A stretch of 64,000 bases of DNA, taken from assembly GCA_023333565.1 (NCBI GenBank), contig JAJKFH010001977.1:62001-126000 (forward strand), in the 5' to 3' direction. The notes beneath the pieces were generated by a model, which worked only from the letters and a program-made list of their open reading frames with translations, had not been told where the DNA came from and did no database searches. How positions within the stretch are numbered: position 1 is the stretch's first letter; every line of letters starts with the position of its first letter. Position numbers and translations under genes: made by a program. The stretch is from Puffinus mauretanicus (lineage: Eukaryota > Chordata > Aves > Procellariiformes > Procellariidae). Shown here one piece after another: positions 26,701 to 37,402 of this stretch.

Positions 26701-28323
26701 GATAGGAGTAATCTGCTGCATCAAATTTTAAAAATCATTTCCAATTTGAAAGACAGAGTTTTCTCATGACATTAATAGAAGCATTATTGAAAATACTTTC
26801 CTGTTGAAGATACATTTACATAGGAACAATGTGGTTTCTGGGAGTTTGTTGGGTTTTGATTTTTTTTTTTCCCCCCTTTGGTATGCCTCAGTGTGCTTAC
26901 AGCATAAGCTTTGTAATTTGCTTTTTGAGGAACAGATGTGTTAGTTGTCCCCTCAGGTATGTATATGATATTTACTTTTATTTTAGAGTCTTAAGTAACA
27001 TTAAGAGTACCTCTGAATTGTAATCTTGTTTCTTTAAATTATTGGGACATAAAAATGTTACCCTTTTCTACATTTAAAAACAATCAATAAAATACAATAC
27101 TTTATTGAAAGATGATACAATGGGAAATTGGTTATTCTCTTGATTCAGAAGGCTGGATAATTGAGTTGAATTTTTATGTCTACAAAAATCAATGCCTAGG
27201 TGGACTTTGGAGGAATGCCTATAAAAAGACTGGCATTTGCATTAAGTGGCAGTACTAAATTTTTGACTGAGTCACAGATGGTGTTTTCCAGTGTTTCATT
27301 TTTGTTTTATCATCTTTCATCAACCTGTATGTTATGGCACAACAGGCTTAAATTATGATGTAGATTTTTTTTTTTTTGTATACGAAATTCACGCTTCTTT
27401 TGGAAGTGATGACAGCAACATAGAAATCCTGAATGAAACCTCGAATCTTTCTCTTTTTCTCGAAATATTTCTTAGACTTCAGCTTGTTTAAATGCAGAAT
27501 ATGTTAAATATTTAGTAAAGGCAGTGAGCAAGGTTTCTGTTTTCCTTGGTGACTTGTTCGGTATTTTATTAACAAAGGATTTCTTGTGGCAGTTGGTTTT
27601 TCCTGTTTTAAACTTTGAGCTTACTGAGACGTGGGAACACTTGGCCTTTCCACAAGAAAAGATGTGGTGGGGTTGTGGTTTTTCAAAAGTGGAGGTGTTT
27701 GGTATTTTTATGATGGCATAGATGTTTTCAATTTTTAATTTAATACAAAACTTTAAAAAATGTTAACAGGGAAAGAACTAGCAATACTTAACTTTTTGAG
27801 GACCTTTTTTTTTATGTTGAAAAGATTAATCTCTTGCATCCTTGCAAGCATGGCTATTTCCTCTAGTCTGATTTTTGTCATCTTGGGAAATTTTAAACCT
27901 TTAAGGATTTCACACTGCTCTCAGTTTCTTCACCTTTTTCAACTGAATTAATTGCAAGACAATATCAAAGCTGGTATCCTTAAAGTGTTAGGATGAGAAA
28001 CGTGTTTCACACACTTCGCTTTCTAATGAGGTAAAGAAAAAGAGACTTCTCCATTATGCCCACACTGAGCATCTGGCAGATCAGAGTGAGTGGTTCACCG
28101 AATATTCATATTAAACAGTTGAAATGTCAATTAATATTAGATAAAGCTAGATGGGCTAAAAGGAAATGGATGTGCTTGTTCTGATGCACTTGGCCCCAGA
28201 GGCATACTTGTGTATTCTTTAGTGCACTTTGGCCTCCAGTGAGGTAAAGCAGCTTGCAGTGTTTTCTTATTTTTAAAAGTGTATATTGGCGACAAACTGA
28301 TAAAGATTGTAGAAAGACACCGG

Positions 28324-28370
28324 TCTCCTCCTCCTCCTCTCCCTCTCCCTCTCCCTCTCCCTCCTCTCTC
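28324..28370. repeat. Polypyrimidine tract (CTC/TCCCTC units)
   Basis: Forty-seven uninterrupted pyrimidines on the + strand, first CTC triplets and then TCCCTC hexamers, ending in CTCTCTC directly followed by AG. Mirror-symmetric purine/pyrimidine tracts of this kind can form triplex DNA. Here the tract also makes a textbook 3' splice-site context in the CDC73 sense direction (see findings). It generates Ser/Pro-rich or Gly/Glu/Arg-rich spurious frames. Confidence 0.9.
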
Positions 28371-29429
28371 AGGCAAATGATACCTGGAACATATCGGCAG
28401 CAATTCAATTCACTCTCCAGAAAGCGTATTCTTCTCTGAAGCCTTCCCAGGCGAATGAAAGCACTTTGAGAAAAATCCCATCAAAGATTTTAGCAGTTTT
28501 GACTTCTCCACCATGTACATCAACTGTGCACAACTTCAGCATTCAAATGGAAACCTTTGAGAGTACATAAAGCTTTAGACCAAGAGTACTCCCTGTGCTG
28601 GAGGGACTTGGTTCTTTGAGAGTAGTAATTCAAGGTTACTGTCTCGGTCAGAACGTTTTGACCACAAGCATAGCCTTGACAAAAGCGAAGGGAATGGTTC
28701 GTACCCTGTGGTTTGAGTTACACAGCAGTTAGCTCATGAACCAAAATGCATCATTACTATCATCCAGTTAGTGTTATCGTGAAAACTGTCAGATATAAAT
28801 GCTTAAGAGAGCTCTTGTAACTGTTGCCATGGTAATATCAGAACAGCAATGTGGTAGTTTTCATCCGTATCCCATGTTCAGCTAAATTCCTTTGCAGTCA
28901 TTTAACTGTGAAAGGAGGGTACCATATTGTAGATTTCTTTTGAGTTAACTAGGGACAAATGAAGACTGGACTTAAGTCACTCTTTGAAAATGCAATGTAA
29001 ATCCTAGATACAAGTGATCTAGTTTTCTTTGCTTTTGGTTTGACTGCGTGCCGACAGTCCTATATGTAAAATACTCTCCGTGGAGTTACTGACCTGCTAT
29101 TCACACCATCGTGTCATGTCTTGTAATTACTTTGGTTCAGGCCATAATAAAAAGCATGCACTGTAATCACAAACTACAGATTTTGTTAGAAGAATGGATT
29201 TACCTAATAGATTTTTATTTTCTCCGGAAAGGGAGAAGTGCAAACGCTTAGCAGTAGAAATTCAGATCCTGCTTTCTAATTTGGCCTCACTTTTAATGCT
29301 TTCCCTCATCACTGAGCCTGTCCTATATTTTTTTAACCTCTGTGGTGTTGATGAGCTGCTGCGTTTTTAGTTTCACTCTTCTGACGTTCGAGAGCTTTTT
29401 TAACTGACCTGCTGTAAGAAGTTGTTCTC

Positions 29430-29660
29430 CACAGCTCTCCCCCAGCCTCCCGCCCCGGAAAGCCTTTGACTTCACTCTTGCCGTGGGTACAAAGGAAGGA
29501 CAATGTTCTCTCCTTTCTGACCTACATTTTCACAGTGCAGCATTGCATAGTGGCGGTGCAGCTTCCCTGCCTCCCTCCTTCCCCCGTGCTCCCCTCGCAG
29601 AGTGGCTAGGTCTGGCGAGGCAGGGCTGGGGAAGAGAGGCAGGACTGGGTGGGCTAGAGA
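29430..29660. other. GC-rich pocket in intron
   Basis: About 230 nt clearly richer in G+C than its surroundings, with C-rich and G-rich runs (cctcccgccccgg, ggcgaggcagggctgggg). Overlapping short frames occur on both strands without recognisable domains. It could be a regulatory element or a repeat remnant; nothing else identifies it. Confidence 0.3.
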
Positions 29661-32600
29661 TGTAATCTGTAGGAATACAGCAGATGCCATGTCTATTAGG
29701 TATGATCTGCAGTCTGACATTATTGTGGTCAGCAAGGGTGAGACTGTGCGCCACCCGAATCACATGCTGTTTTGGAAGAACAATCTGAAATGAAAATGAC
29801 AATAATGCTCTTAGAATTTGATAGGTGCAGTTATCGTAGTGTAATTAAGTAATTGTCCGATATTTATTTATTTGTGTTATTTGACAACATAAAATAGGGA
29901 TTGAGAAATGGGTTTTAAAATTGGAAAAATATGTAAACAACTACCGATGCTTTTGCAAATCGGTTACAAGCCTGTTCTTGCTAATGGCACAAATGTAAGA
30001 AGTAGTAGCTTCTATATTAGCATCTTCCCTCTCCCTTTCATCTCCTCCTAAGAAGTTTTCACACATTGCAATGAGTATTCATTCAAGAGATAAGATTTTC
30101 TTGCACTGTGGGATTAGGCAGGTATTTTAGATTGAAGTATGATTGGGGATTGTGTTAACATACCAGGAAAATTAGTAGGGATGGGGGGGGCAGTCTAAAG
30201 TAATGGCTTATAGGTGCTTCCCTCCCCTCCGGTGCCTGATTTAGCATGGATTTTGAGACAGTTAATGCATGTCTTAACATGTTAATATATTCTGAAAATA
30301 TTTTGTAAATATGGACTGACACATTTTATATTACTGCATTGCAAAGAAAAGCAAATTTTAAATTACTATTCTAGTAAGGTTAACCTGAAAGCTGGTCTGT
30401 CTCATCGCTTCTAAATTACTGCCATCATATAATTTTAAATTTATAGGACATAAAAATAATTTATAACATTTAAGTGAAGATCTTAATGGACACTGAATTT
30501 TCCCTCAGACCAACCACTGAGACTTGGAAGTACCTTTACCTGTAATTTTTTTCAGACTAGAACAGATCATGAACTTTACCCATGAAAAACCTGTCAATGG
30601 CTGGGAATAGGATCAGTTGTATTACAGCATAACCTGTAGTTGTGCATTTTCCATGCTCAAATCCATTGATGTGTGATCTGCAAATAACCCACATCACTGA
30701 TTTAATTGGAGATATGGAAAGAACAGTTCTGTTGTTGGCGAATAACAATTTTTTGTGGGACTTCATTTTGGTCATCTAGTATCCATGTGTAAATCTTTAT
30801 TTAGTTGAAAGTTAAATAAATAGGGAAGAATTATGGAATTCAAATTTCTGATTTTTGTTACCGTGCTTCACTTTTCTAGTGATTTTTTTAATCTAAAAAA
30901 TGTAAAGATTTTTCTTTGCCATAATGATGGTACTGATGATGTTGCATTTCTTTTCTTATTATAAGTTTTGAGTCATTATGACTTTTTGGATTTGTTTTCA
31001 ACCTGAAGCAGACACACAGAGAAGTAAAAACATTTAAAGCAAATGTTATGCAAACTTCTATACCTCAATGAGTAAACTAGTTATATCCTTTTTTTTTTCT
31101 TACTGCATTGCAGACATGTTAGACTTTTAGATTCAAGCTTGTATCCTATTGCTAATGAAAATGCTTTTTTTTTCCCTTGCTTTATGGGGAAAGGAAATGA
31201 GAGAACTTGTCAAAGATTTTAATTATATAAATCATTATTGCACTATTTTTAACATGAACTGTTTTTATACTCTAGTAGAGTGAGCAAATAGCTTAAACAC
31301 AAGCTAGAAAACAGTAAAAACATTCAGAGAATGGAATGTAGATCTTTCGTTCCGTAATTGCATATTTCATCATACAAGCTGTCCCTCCTGCTTCTGAAAG
31401 CTTTGTAACGAGCTGTGCAAGAAAACAGTACTTGGATACAAACAATTTAAGTAGCCTTTGGCTGTCTTGATAATGATTCAAATATATTTGTAGAGTAGTT
31501 TCAACTTATACCCAAACAATAATACAAATTTTTAAAAACTATGTTGGACCCTTAAAAGGGCATTAAAAATGGCTTTTTACTTAACATCTTATGCTCCTCA
31601 CTAGTATTTTAACTAGTAAGAAGTTTGATATACTGAACTCGTAGGCATTGTACTGTAATTCTGCCAAGCTTGGGCAGATCGGCATCATGCTTGAGCTCCA
31701 AAGTGGAGTACCCGAGAGGTTGTTTGGCTGCCAAACTTTATGATTCAAGTGCCAAACTATTTACGGTTTAGTTATTAACCTCTTGGACTATACCCAGAAG
31801 CCAGTAACAGCATTTTGAACTAGCCAGTTGGTAAAATCCAAATAGAGTACATTACAGCCTAGCTTGAAAGTGCTGAAGGCAGGGAGCGGTGTTGAAGGCC
31901 TCTCCAAGAGGATGGACTGTGTTCTTGGCCAGCATTACTTATGGGATTGTACATCTTCCAGAACCGAATACCCTTGAGTAGTAGCTGGCTTTCAACACTC
32001 TGGTTGTCTAAAACTTGCGCTATTGTGTAAAGCTTGCATATCGTTAAGACAGGTGACTTTCAACTGGGATATTAACTGTGGCTTGCATTAGCTGGAAGGA
32101 AGCGGGCAGATTAAGTGTGAAGAAAACTGCAAATGGGTGTTGAAAACACTCCCAAAGACATTTTTTCACATGAACGTCAATAGTCATCACATAAACTAAG
32201 TGGATGCACTTTCAATCTAGTTGGAGAAATCTCTTCTGCAGAGAGTTACTGTTTTTACACACATTTACTTTCCCCAGAAACGGACATTTCTACAATTTTG
32301 AGGTATCTTGGAAATGCACAAATGTATAATTATCATACCTCAAATACAGCAGATGACAAAATTTGGTGGAGGATCAGCAAAAAATGGTGACGAGCAAATT
32401 CCTTTACCCATCTTCAATAGGAGCTCCTAGAATTTCTTCAGAGGGCTAGTCCAGTGCAATACAGTCTGTTCACGTGTTTTAAGTTCCTGCATACAGACAG
32501 CCTTAGGGCTGCTGGAAGTGCTCAGTAATACGATGTGTCTTTTCATTACAAAGAAAAAAAAACTGCTGTGATTTCTGTATTGTGCATGGTATGAAAACTA

Positions 32601-32717
32601 GGCTTTAAGAACTAGGGAACACTACAAAAGTCAAGTAATGCTAAAGCTAGAAATTTATTTATTCCTGAGCAGCTTTCCCATAAAAAGTGAAGTCTGAAGA
32701 CCATAAATATAATCAAT

Positions 32718-32723
32718 TTTATT
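32718..32723 (-). promoter_or_regulatory. Candidate distal polyadenylation signal of B3GALT2
   Basis: AATAAA on the - strand, about 1.43 kb past the B3GALT2 stop, followed within about 25 nt by a TTCA/GAC cleavage-like context. Further AATAAA copies lie at 32663-32654. Choice among them is uncertain. Confidence 0.4.
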
Positions 32724-33846
32724 AAATAATAAAAGTACATCAAATATTTGTATTTTATCCAATTAAAAAGTCCCAATCAAACAGAAAACTAATCACAGTT
32801 CCATCATTTGCGGCTAAATCAGAGGTGGGTATTGTTTACCCTGGCACTGTGACAAACAGTAATAACCTGAATCTGATACAACTCTGCTGTAACTCTGTTG
32901 GAAAATAAGCTTTAAAAGTTCTGTTTGTTAAAAAACTGGAAACCTGTAAATAGATTTAACCTACTTCTCACAATTTATTTTCAGTGATACGTGTTGTGGC
33001 TTTAATTTTTAAAATTGCTTAGATTTTGTTCTCGCCCATATTGCTATCTGGAACTTTCAATCTTATTATGACCTAGTCTTCCCCACCTATAAAGTAAGGT
33101 GTGTGGCTTAATTTTCTCTAGCAGACCTATTTTTCACTAGACTGATCCTTCTTTTTCTGGAAGGCAGGAAAGAGCAAAATCAACCAAAATCAAGGCTTGG
33201 TTGGTTTTCTCCCTCTTTCCACCAAATGAGACTACAGTGAAAGACTTGAAGTTCCATTTTGCGTTTTCTGATCAGCCTTTTAGCTGCCTTGAAGTTATGT
33301 GAGGAAATAAATAGCAGATTCAATGAACTTGCATGAAGATGCCAAGATGAATGTTACTTGGCACCAGATTTTAGGAGCTCGTCCTATAACTTCTAGAGAA
33401 CTAAGTAACTTTTAGTCAGCTCTTTGAGGAGAATCTAGTTGAATCTACAGTGGAATCTAGAACACCGCTTGCATTTCCAAAGGTGATGTACAAAGCGGCA
33501 GTTTTCTGAACTTTGATTTCAGTTATCCCTCTTTCCTAAACAAAATAGCAACCTTCCCAAAACTGGATCTACTTTAAAGGGAGTACTTGCTTAGTGTTAG
33601 AGTTCAGTGGTAGTGTCTTACTAAAATGTAAATGTGACATTGCTAAATGTATTGTACATTAAAGAAGAGTATAATAATTTTAATGTGGTATTTGAAGGTA
33701 AAACTGATCTGCCCTTTGTGCATTTCCTTAGTTTTTCATTTTATAGCAATTCTAGATAACAAGAAATCATTACATTGAAGAGAACTAGAGCGATGAATGC
33801 ATTTTTTTAAATAAAATTTTAGTGTGGAGAATATGCTCAATGATAT

Positions 33847-33852
33847 TTTATT
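33847..33852 (-). promoter_or_regulatory. Candidate proximal polyadenylation signal of B3GALT2
   Basis: AATAAA on the - strand about 300 nt after the stop codon, the first such hexamer encountered. Use would give a short 3' UTR form. Confidence 0.4.
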
Positions 33853-34150
33853 GGCACATAAATCAGCAATTGTACCACCAAAGTGTGCATGCTTATTATT
33901 GCACATTAACACAAAAATCCTTATATACTGTCTTCTTTTTTCCTCAAATTTGCTGGGAAAACCTTTTGGTTATAGTTTCATAATAGTAGTGTTATCAATT
34001 TAACTTAAAAAAATAATTTTCAGACTCCACTATGTGATGGGGATCAACTAAAGGCTGTCCCATTAAGCTCATCCATTTTCACTGTACATGCGTTCAGCGG
34101 TATTTACAAATTGCACATGGAGTACGTTTGATGGAGGGAGCGTTGTCCTT

Positions 34151-35419
34151 CTAGTGCAGTTTACGATGGCGATACCTGCCTGCTTTTTCTTTTGCTGCAT
34201 TGGCACAGGCATTGTGCTTATTTTGTTGTAAGTGGTTCCAGTATTTGATCAGTTCACTAGGTTGGAACTGATGGGAGGTAATTAGGTGGCTATATTTACA
34301 GCTGGAGTAAGAAACTCGCCAGTGATTGAAGACAAACTCATTGGGTGGAGGCATGGGGTCAATTCGCAGCTTGGCAAGACAGATCCCCACGTATACATCC
34401 TCTAAATGTAAACGTCTGATGCTTAAGGAGACTTTAAAGATTTTTTCTGCTAAATCCCCAGAAAAAACATAACCAGTTCCAGAGCAGAATACAGGATAAC
34501 GTTCACTTGGATACAAATCAGGTGGCATATACCATTTACTATCCTTGTTCCTATTAGGTGCATAACCTCTCATTAAATAACCCGTGAAATACTTGTGCCT
34601 CGGAGGAAGTTCTGGTTTCAGAAGCTTGTGTATTAAATATTCAGTATTGACAAACATATCACTGTCAGTTTTCATAACATACGGAACATGTGGACAATAA
34701 GATGCAACCCAGTTCATTCCCATCAGAGTTTTAATGGTTAAATTATAATAGGTGTCTAAGTATTCTTGTTGAATGATGTCGTGGTACTGTCTGCTTTCCT
34801 CTAGTATGGTACGCTGGAGGTATCCGTTTATCTTGATGCTTAACCCCAGCAAAAAAATACGAACAATTTGGATGCCAGGTGTCAGGCTTTCGTTACCCCA
34901 AGTTTGCCGAATAGCTTGTCTAGCTTCCACCTGGCCCGGCTCTGCAGCTATGAGCAATATTAGAAAAGGGGTCTTCTCTTGGCATTTCTCAGGCTCGTTG
35001 ATGATGTACTTGAAGTGATACGAAGTTGGGTGCCCGGTACCTTTTTCGTTGTAAATACTTCCATTGGCACTGAGTGTATTTTCCAAACCAGTTACTCCTT
35101 GCAGTGACAGATCCGTGTTGTTGGAGTTGGTGACTGTTTGAGGCCTGAGCGTCTGAGGTATGGCGTCTTTCCACACGTTCCTTAGAGAGCTGTGGTTCGT
35201 CTCGCTTTTTGTAGATCTAAATCCTCGTATAGTGTAAGCCATGGGATTTTCTTTGAATCCAGCCCTGCCTGGCAGCCAGTCGTGATGATTAAAGAACAGA
35301 AACATAGCAAAAAGAAATACGAGAGAGATCAGGCCAATAAGATGGGTGCGAAACAGAGACCTTTTGGTATTCCAGGTCATCTTTGCAAAGCAGCAGTGTC
35401 GTCTTCTCCACTGAAGCAT
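34151..35419 (-). CDS. B3GALT2: Beta-1,3-galactosyltransferase 2
   Basis: Complete single-exon coding sequence, 422 residues, matching the length and near-entire sequence I recall for human B3GALT2 (GT31 family). The enzyme moves galactose from UDP-Gal to beta-GlcNAc ends in the Golgi, making type 1 chains. Type II membrane protein: short basic cytosolic tail, membrane segment at about 26-43, variable stem to about 145, then the catalytic domain. Visible motifs: AIRQTWG at 169-175, DSD metal-binding motif at 252-254, FCSGTGY at 311-317, EDVYVG at 340-345. Five N-glycosylation sequons (N75, N100, N119, N176, N226). The start is the ATG at 35419 with A at -3. The frame extends upstream to a TTG at 35452, but that is not a credible start, and an in-frame TAG lies at 35495-35497. 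Nested antisense in CDC73 intron 10. Confidence 0.98.
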   Translation of the reverse strand: MLQWRRRHCCFAKMTWNTKRSLFRTHLIGLISLVFLFAMFLFFNHHDWLPGRAGFKENPMAYTIRGFRSTKSETNHSSLRNVWKDAIPQTLRPQTVTNSNNTDLSLQGVTGLENTLSANGSIYNEKGTGHPTSYHFKYIINEPEKCQEKTPFLILLIAAEPGQVEARQAIRQTWGNESLTPGIQIVRIFLLGLSIKINGYLQRTILEESRQYHDIIQQEYLDTYYNLTIKTLMGMNWVASYCPHVPYVMKTDSDMFVNTEYLIHKLLKPELPPRHKYFTGYLMRGYAPNRNKDSKWYMPPDLYPSERYPVFCSGTGYVFSGDLAEKIFKVSLSIRRLHLEDVYVGICLAKLRIDPMPPPNEFVFNHWRVSYSSCKYSHLITSHQFQPSELIKYWNHLQQNKHNACANAAKEKAGRYRHRKLH

Positions 35420-35555
35420 GTTGCAAGAATCCAATGATGGGATATGAGACAATGGCCAAGCAAAATGCTTTTCCGATCGTTTTTGAACCCACTGCTATTC
35501 TTTGGTATTCATTTTCTTTTGTTCATGTCGAGTAATCGTCTGTAAGTGGCTCACT
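35420..35555 (-). other. B3GALT2: B3GALT2 5' UTR part of the coding exon
   Basis: On the - strand a strong acceptor (ttttttaattctttgcag) ends at 35556, placing the exon start at 35555, 136 nt before the ATG. This implies at least one upstream non-coding exon at higher coordinates, in line with the two-exon human gene. The leader contains two tiny upstream open frames. Confidence 0.75.
35495..35526 (-). promoter_or_regulatory. Two overlapping short uORFs before B3GALT2
   Basis: uORF1 (35526-35509) is ATG plus four codons and TGA (MNKRK). uORF2 (35512-35495) is ATG plus four codons and TAG (MNTKE). The stop of the first overlaps the start of the second as ATGA. The second is in frame with B3GALT2 and ends 75 nt before its ATG. 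Such small uORFs can lower or modulate translation of the main frame; whether these are used is inference. Confidence 0.6.
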
Positions 35556-36059
35556 CTGCAAAGAATTAAAAAAGAAAATCAGAAATATTTCATTTTACAT
35601 GCTCATGATATAAAAGGTTACAATGAATAAGTAGATACAAACATAAAATTGAATTCATTTTTTTGAAAAAACAGCCCATGTTAATATAAACAAGGTTTGA
35701 TTTTTATGCTAAAAGCCAACCTTGTTTTATGATTAAAGTTGACTGGATTTGTTAGCTTTTAAAAATGCTTTTTTCATGGTAAAAGTTCTGACAAACATCC
35801 TGGGTACCAAAGATAAAATGGGGAAGAAAAAAAAAAAAATTGATCATGTTAGCAGAAAAAGTGTGAAGTAGACGTAAATAGCTTCATGTATACTGACTGT
35901 GAAATCCTTCTACAGTGTTGGAGAAGGACTGAATGAAAAGGCCTTGATACCAGATGGAAGGTTTATTGGCATTAATTAAAATTGATTTGACATGCAGAGG
36001 CTAGTACAGCTCACAGTTTAAAAACCTTTTTTGTAAAATGGTCATGTATTGGTGGTGGG

Positions 36060-36270
36060 ACAGACGGCGCAAGGTTGATTATGGCAGAGCTGTGTTAGTC
36101 ACAGTACACTGCTTGGCGTGTTTCCACCGGCCCCGACTGTGTTCGGAAAGTCAATGAGAAGATGCACCTGTCAAAATTAATTTTCAGGGTCCAGTAACCT
36201 CACTGCACAGCCCTCAGATGGTAACGCAGGATTACATTTTCGGTCACCTTTCAGGCACCTTTAACCTTCT
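36060..36270. other. CpG-enriched patch upstream of B3GALT2
   Basis: Roughly nine CpG dinucleotides in about 210 nt, including the string ccaccggccccgac, within DNA where CpG is otherwise rare. It lies 0.5-0.7 kb upstream of the B3GALT2 coding exon. It may be an enhancer, an alternative promoter or conserved non-coding sequence; no transcript evidence is available here. Confidence 0.3.
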
Positions 36271-37383
36271 GCTCCACGATGAAGGAAAATACTGAATGGA
36301 ACATTTGGCTGTTGTGCCAGGCTCATATGCAGTCGATATAAAATTAAGCTGTTGATTTTTGGTAGGCAGAGATCAGGTAAACGTTCGTATTAACTGGAAG
36401 TAAAATTGCACAGCACTAAGTTTCTGGCAAACATGATGAACATGATTTTTGGGTTTTTTCTCTATAAATTTATATGTAACTACTATGCTTTTAGTATACA
36501 GAAATTTCAAGTATTGTTACCAGCAGCTGTAACTGTAGGAAGAAGCGCCAAAGTAGTCTGTGCTTCATTTTCTCGTAAATTTTTTTCATATTCAAGAGCA
36601 GAGTCAATATGGCAGCTTCATGATGCTGCATATTAAAAGCTGATCACATCATCTTGTAAATGAACCTTTCACTGCATAGTAGCAATTCGTTTGTGATTTT
36701 CAATTTGCTCTAATTTATTTCTGGGCCCTAGGGTTTTGTATAGGAAAAAGGATGACAGTTGAACAAGAGTCCATAGAAAATGCTATTTCTAATATAAATG
36801 TGTAATTTATTAATTGCTTTGCTATCTTCTAAAACCAGTATTTGGATTAATTTCTGCATTTAAAAACTAAGTGACATGTTATATGGGAAATTACAGGATT
36901 TTACATTGTAAGGAAGTAATTTAAGATGAGATGGCAGTTGAATAATGTATCATTAAATTGTATGTGTGTGACAACATTCAATCTGCCTGGTTCATGTACG
37001 GGAAAATTTGTGTTTCAAAAGGGTCGGGAGAGACCTGTATAACTGAGCTTTATTTTAATTACTGTATGTCAGTTTATATATAAACAAAATGACGTGTACG
37101 CAGAAGATGCCTCATTCACAATATTTGGAAGCAAGGGGGAAGCAGCATTGCACAGAGTCAGAGTTGTCCCTCGTGCCAGCCTCCGCCAGGAGGAGCAAGG
37201 AAGTGGGGATGCTAACGGTGCTTTGTGACAGTGTAAACGTATCTAAAAAGGTGACACTGCTCCTTAAGTCTCTTTCTGAAATAGCAAAATATTTGCCTAG
37301 TGATCTATTAAGCTCTTCCCTGCTGTTGTGCTGTTACACAGCGTTCATGAATTTTGTTCTCAAGCTCACTAGTATCTGATTTC

Positions 37384-37402
37384 TTTTTTTTTTTTTTTTT
37401 TT
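37384..37402. repeat. T19 homopolymer
   Basis: Uninterrupted run of T on the + strand followed by AAAC, i.e. an A-run in the B3GALT2 direction. Confidence 0.9.

Larger units (their letters stand above)
9901..32689 (+). other. CDC73: CDC73 intron 10, part before B3GALT2
   Basis: Starts with the canonical donor gtaagc after exon 10. No gene is supported in these 23 kb. Recognisable items are an (ATCT)n stretch at 9.95 kb, an A22 run at 10.8 kb, a purine-rich run at 11.1 kb, a weak LINE remnant near 12.4 kb, short tandem duplications at 21.3 and 23.7 kb, a T-rich run at 21.8 kb, a pyrimidine tract at 28.3 kb and a GC-rich pocket at 29.4 kb. The open frames present are short, and apart from the LINE-like motif at 12.4 kb have no recognisable domain. 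Most of the stretch shows nothing distinctive to direct reading. Confidence 0.85.
32690..34150 (-). other. B3GALT2: Probable B3GALT2 3' UTR
   Basis: Sequence downstream of the B3GALT2 stop codon on the - strand. AATAAA polyadenylation signals on that strand occur about 300 nt after the stop (33852-33847) and about 1.4 kb after it (32723-32718), which would give a short and a long 3' UTR. The outer limit is inferred from the distal signal and is approximate. No open frame continues across the stop. Confidence 0.45.

Noticed and set aside
28127..28439. Gly/Glu/Arg-rich and Ser/Pro-rich frames on the two strands
   Set aside because: Both are translations of the same pyrimidine tract and are not gene-like outside it.
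34773..35492. Shorter frames on both strands overlapping B3GALT2
   Set aside because: Shadow frames of the B3GALT2 coding sequence.
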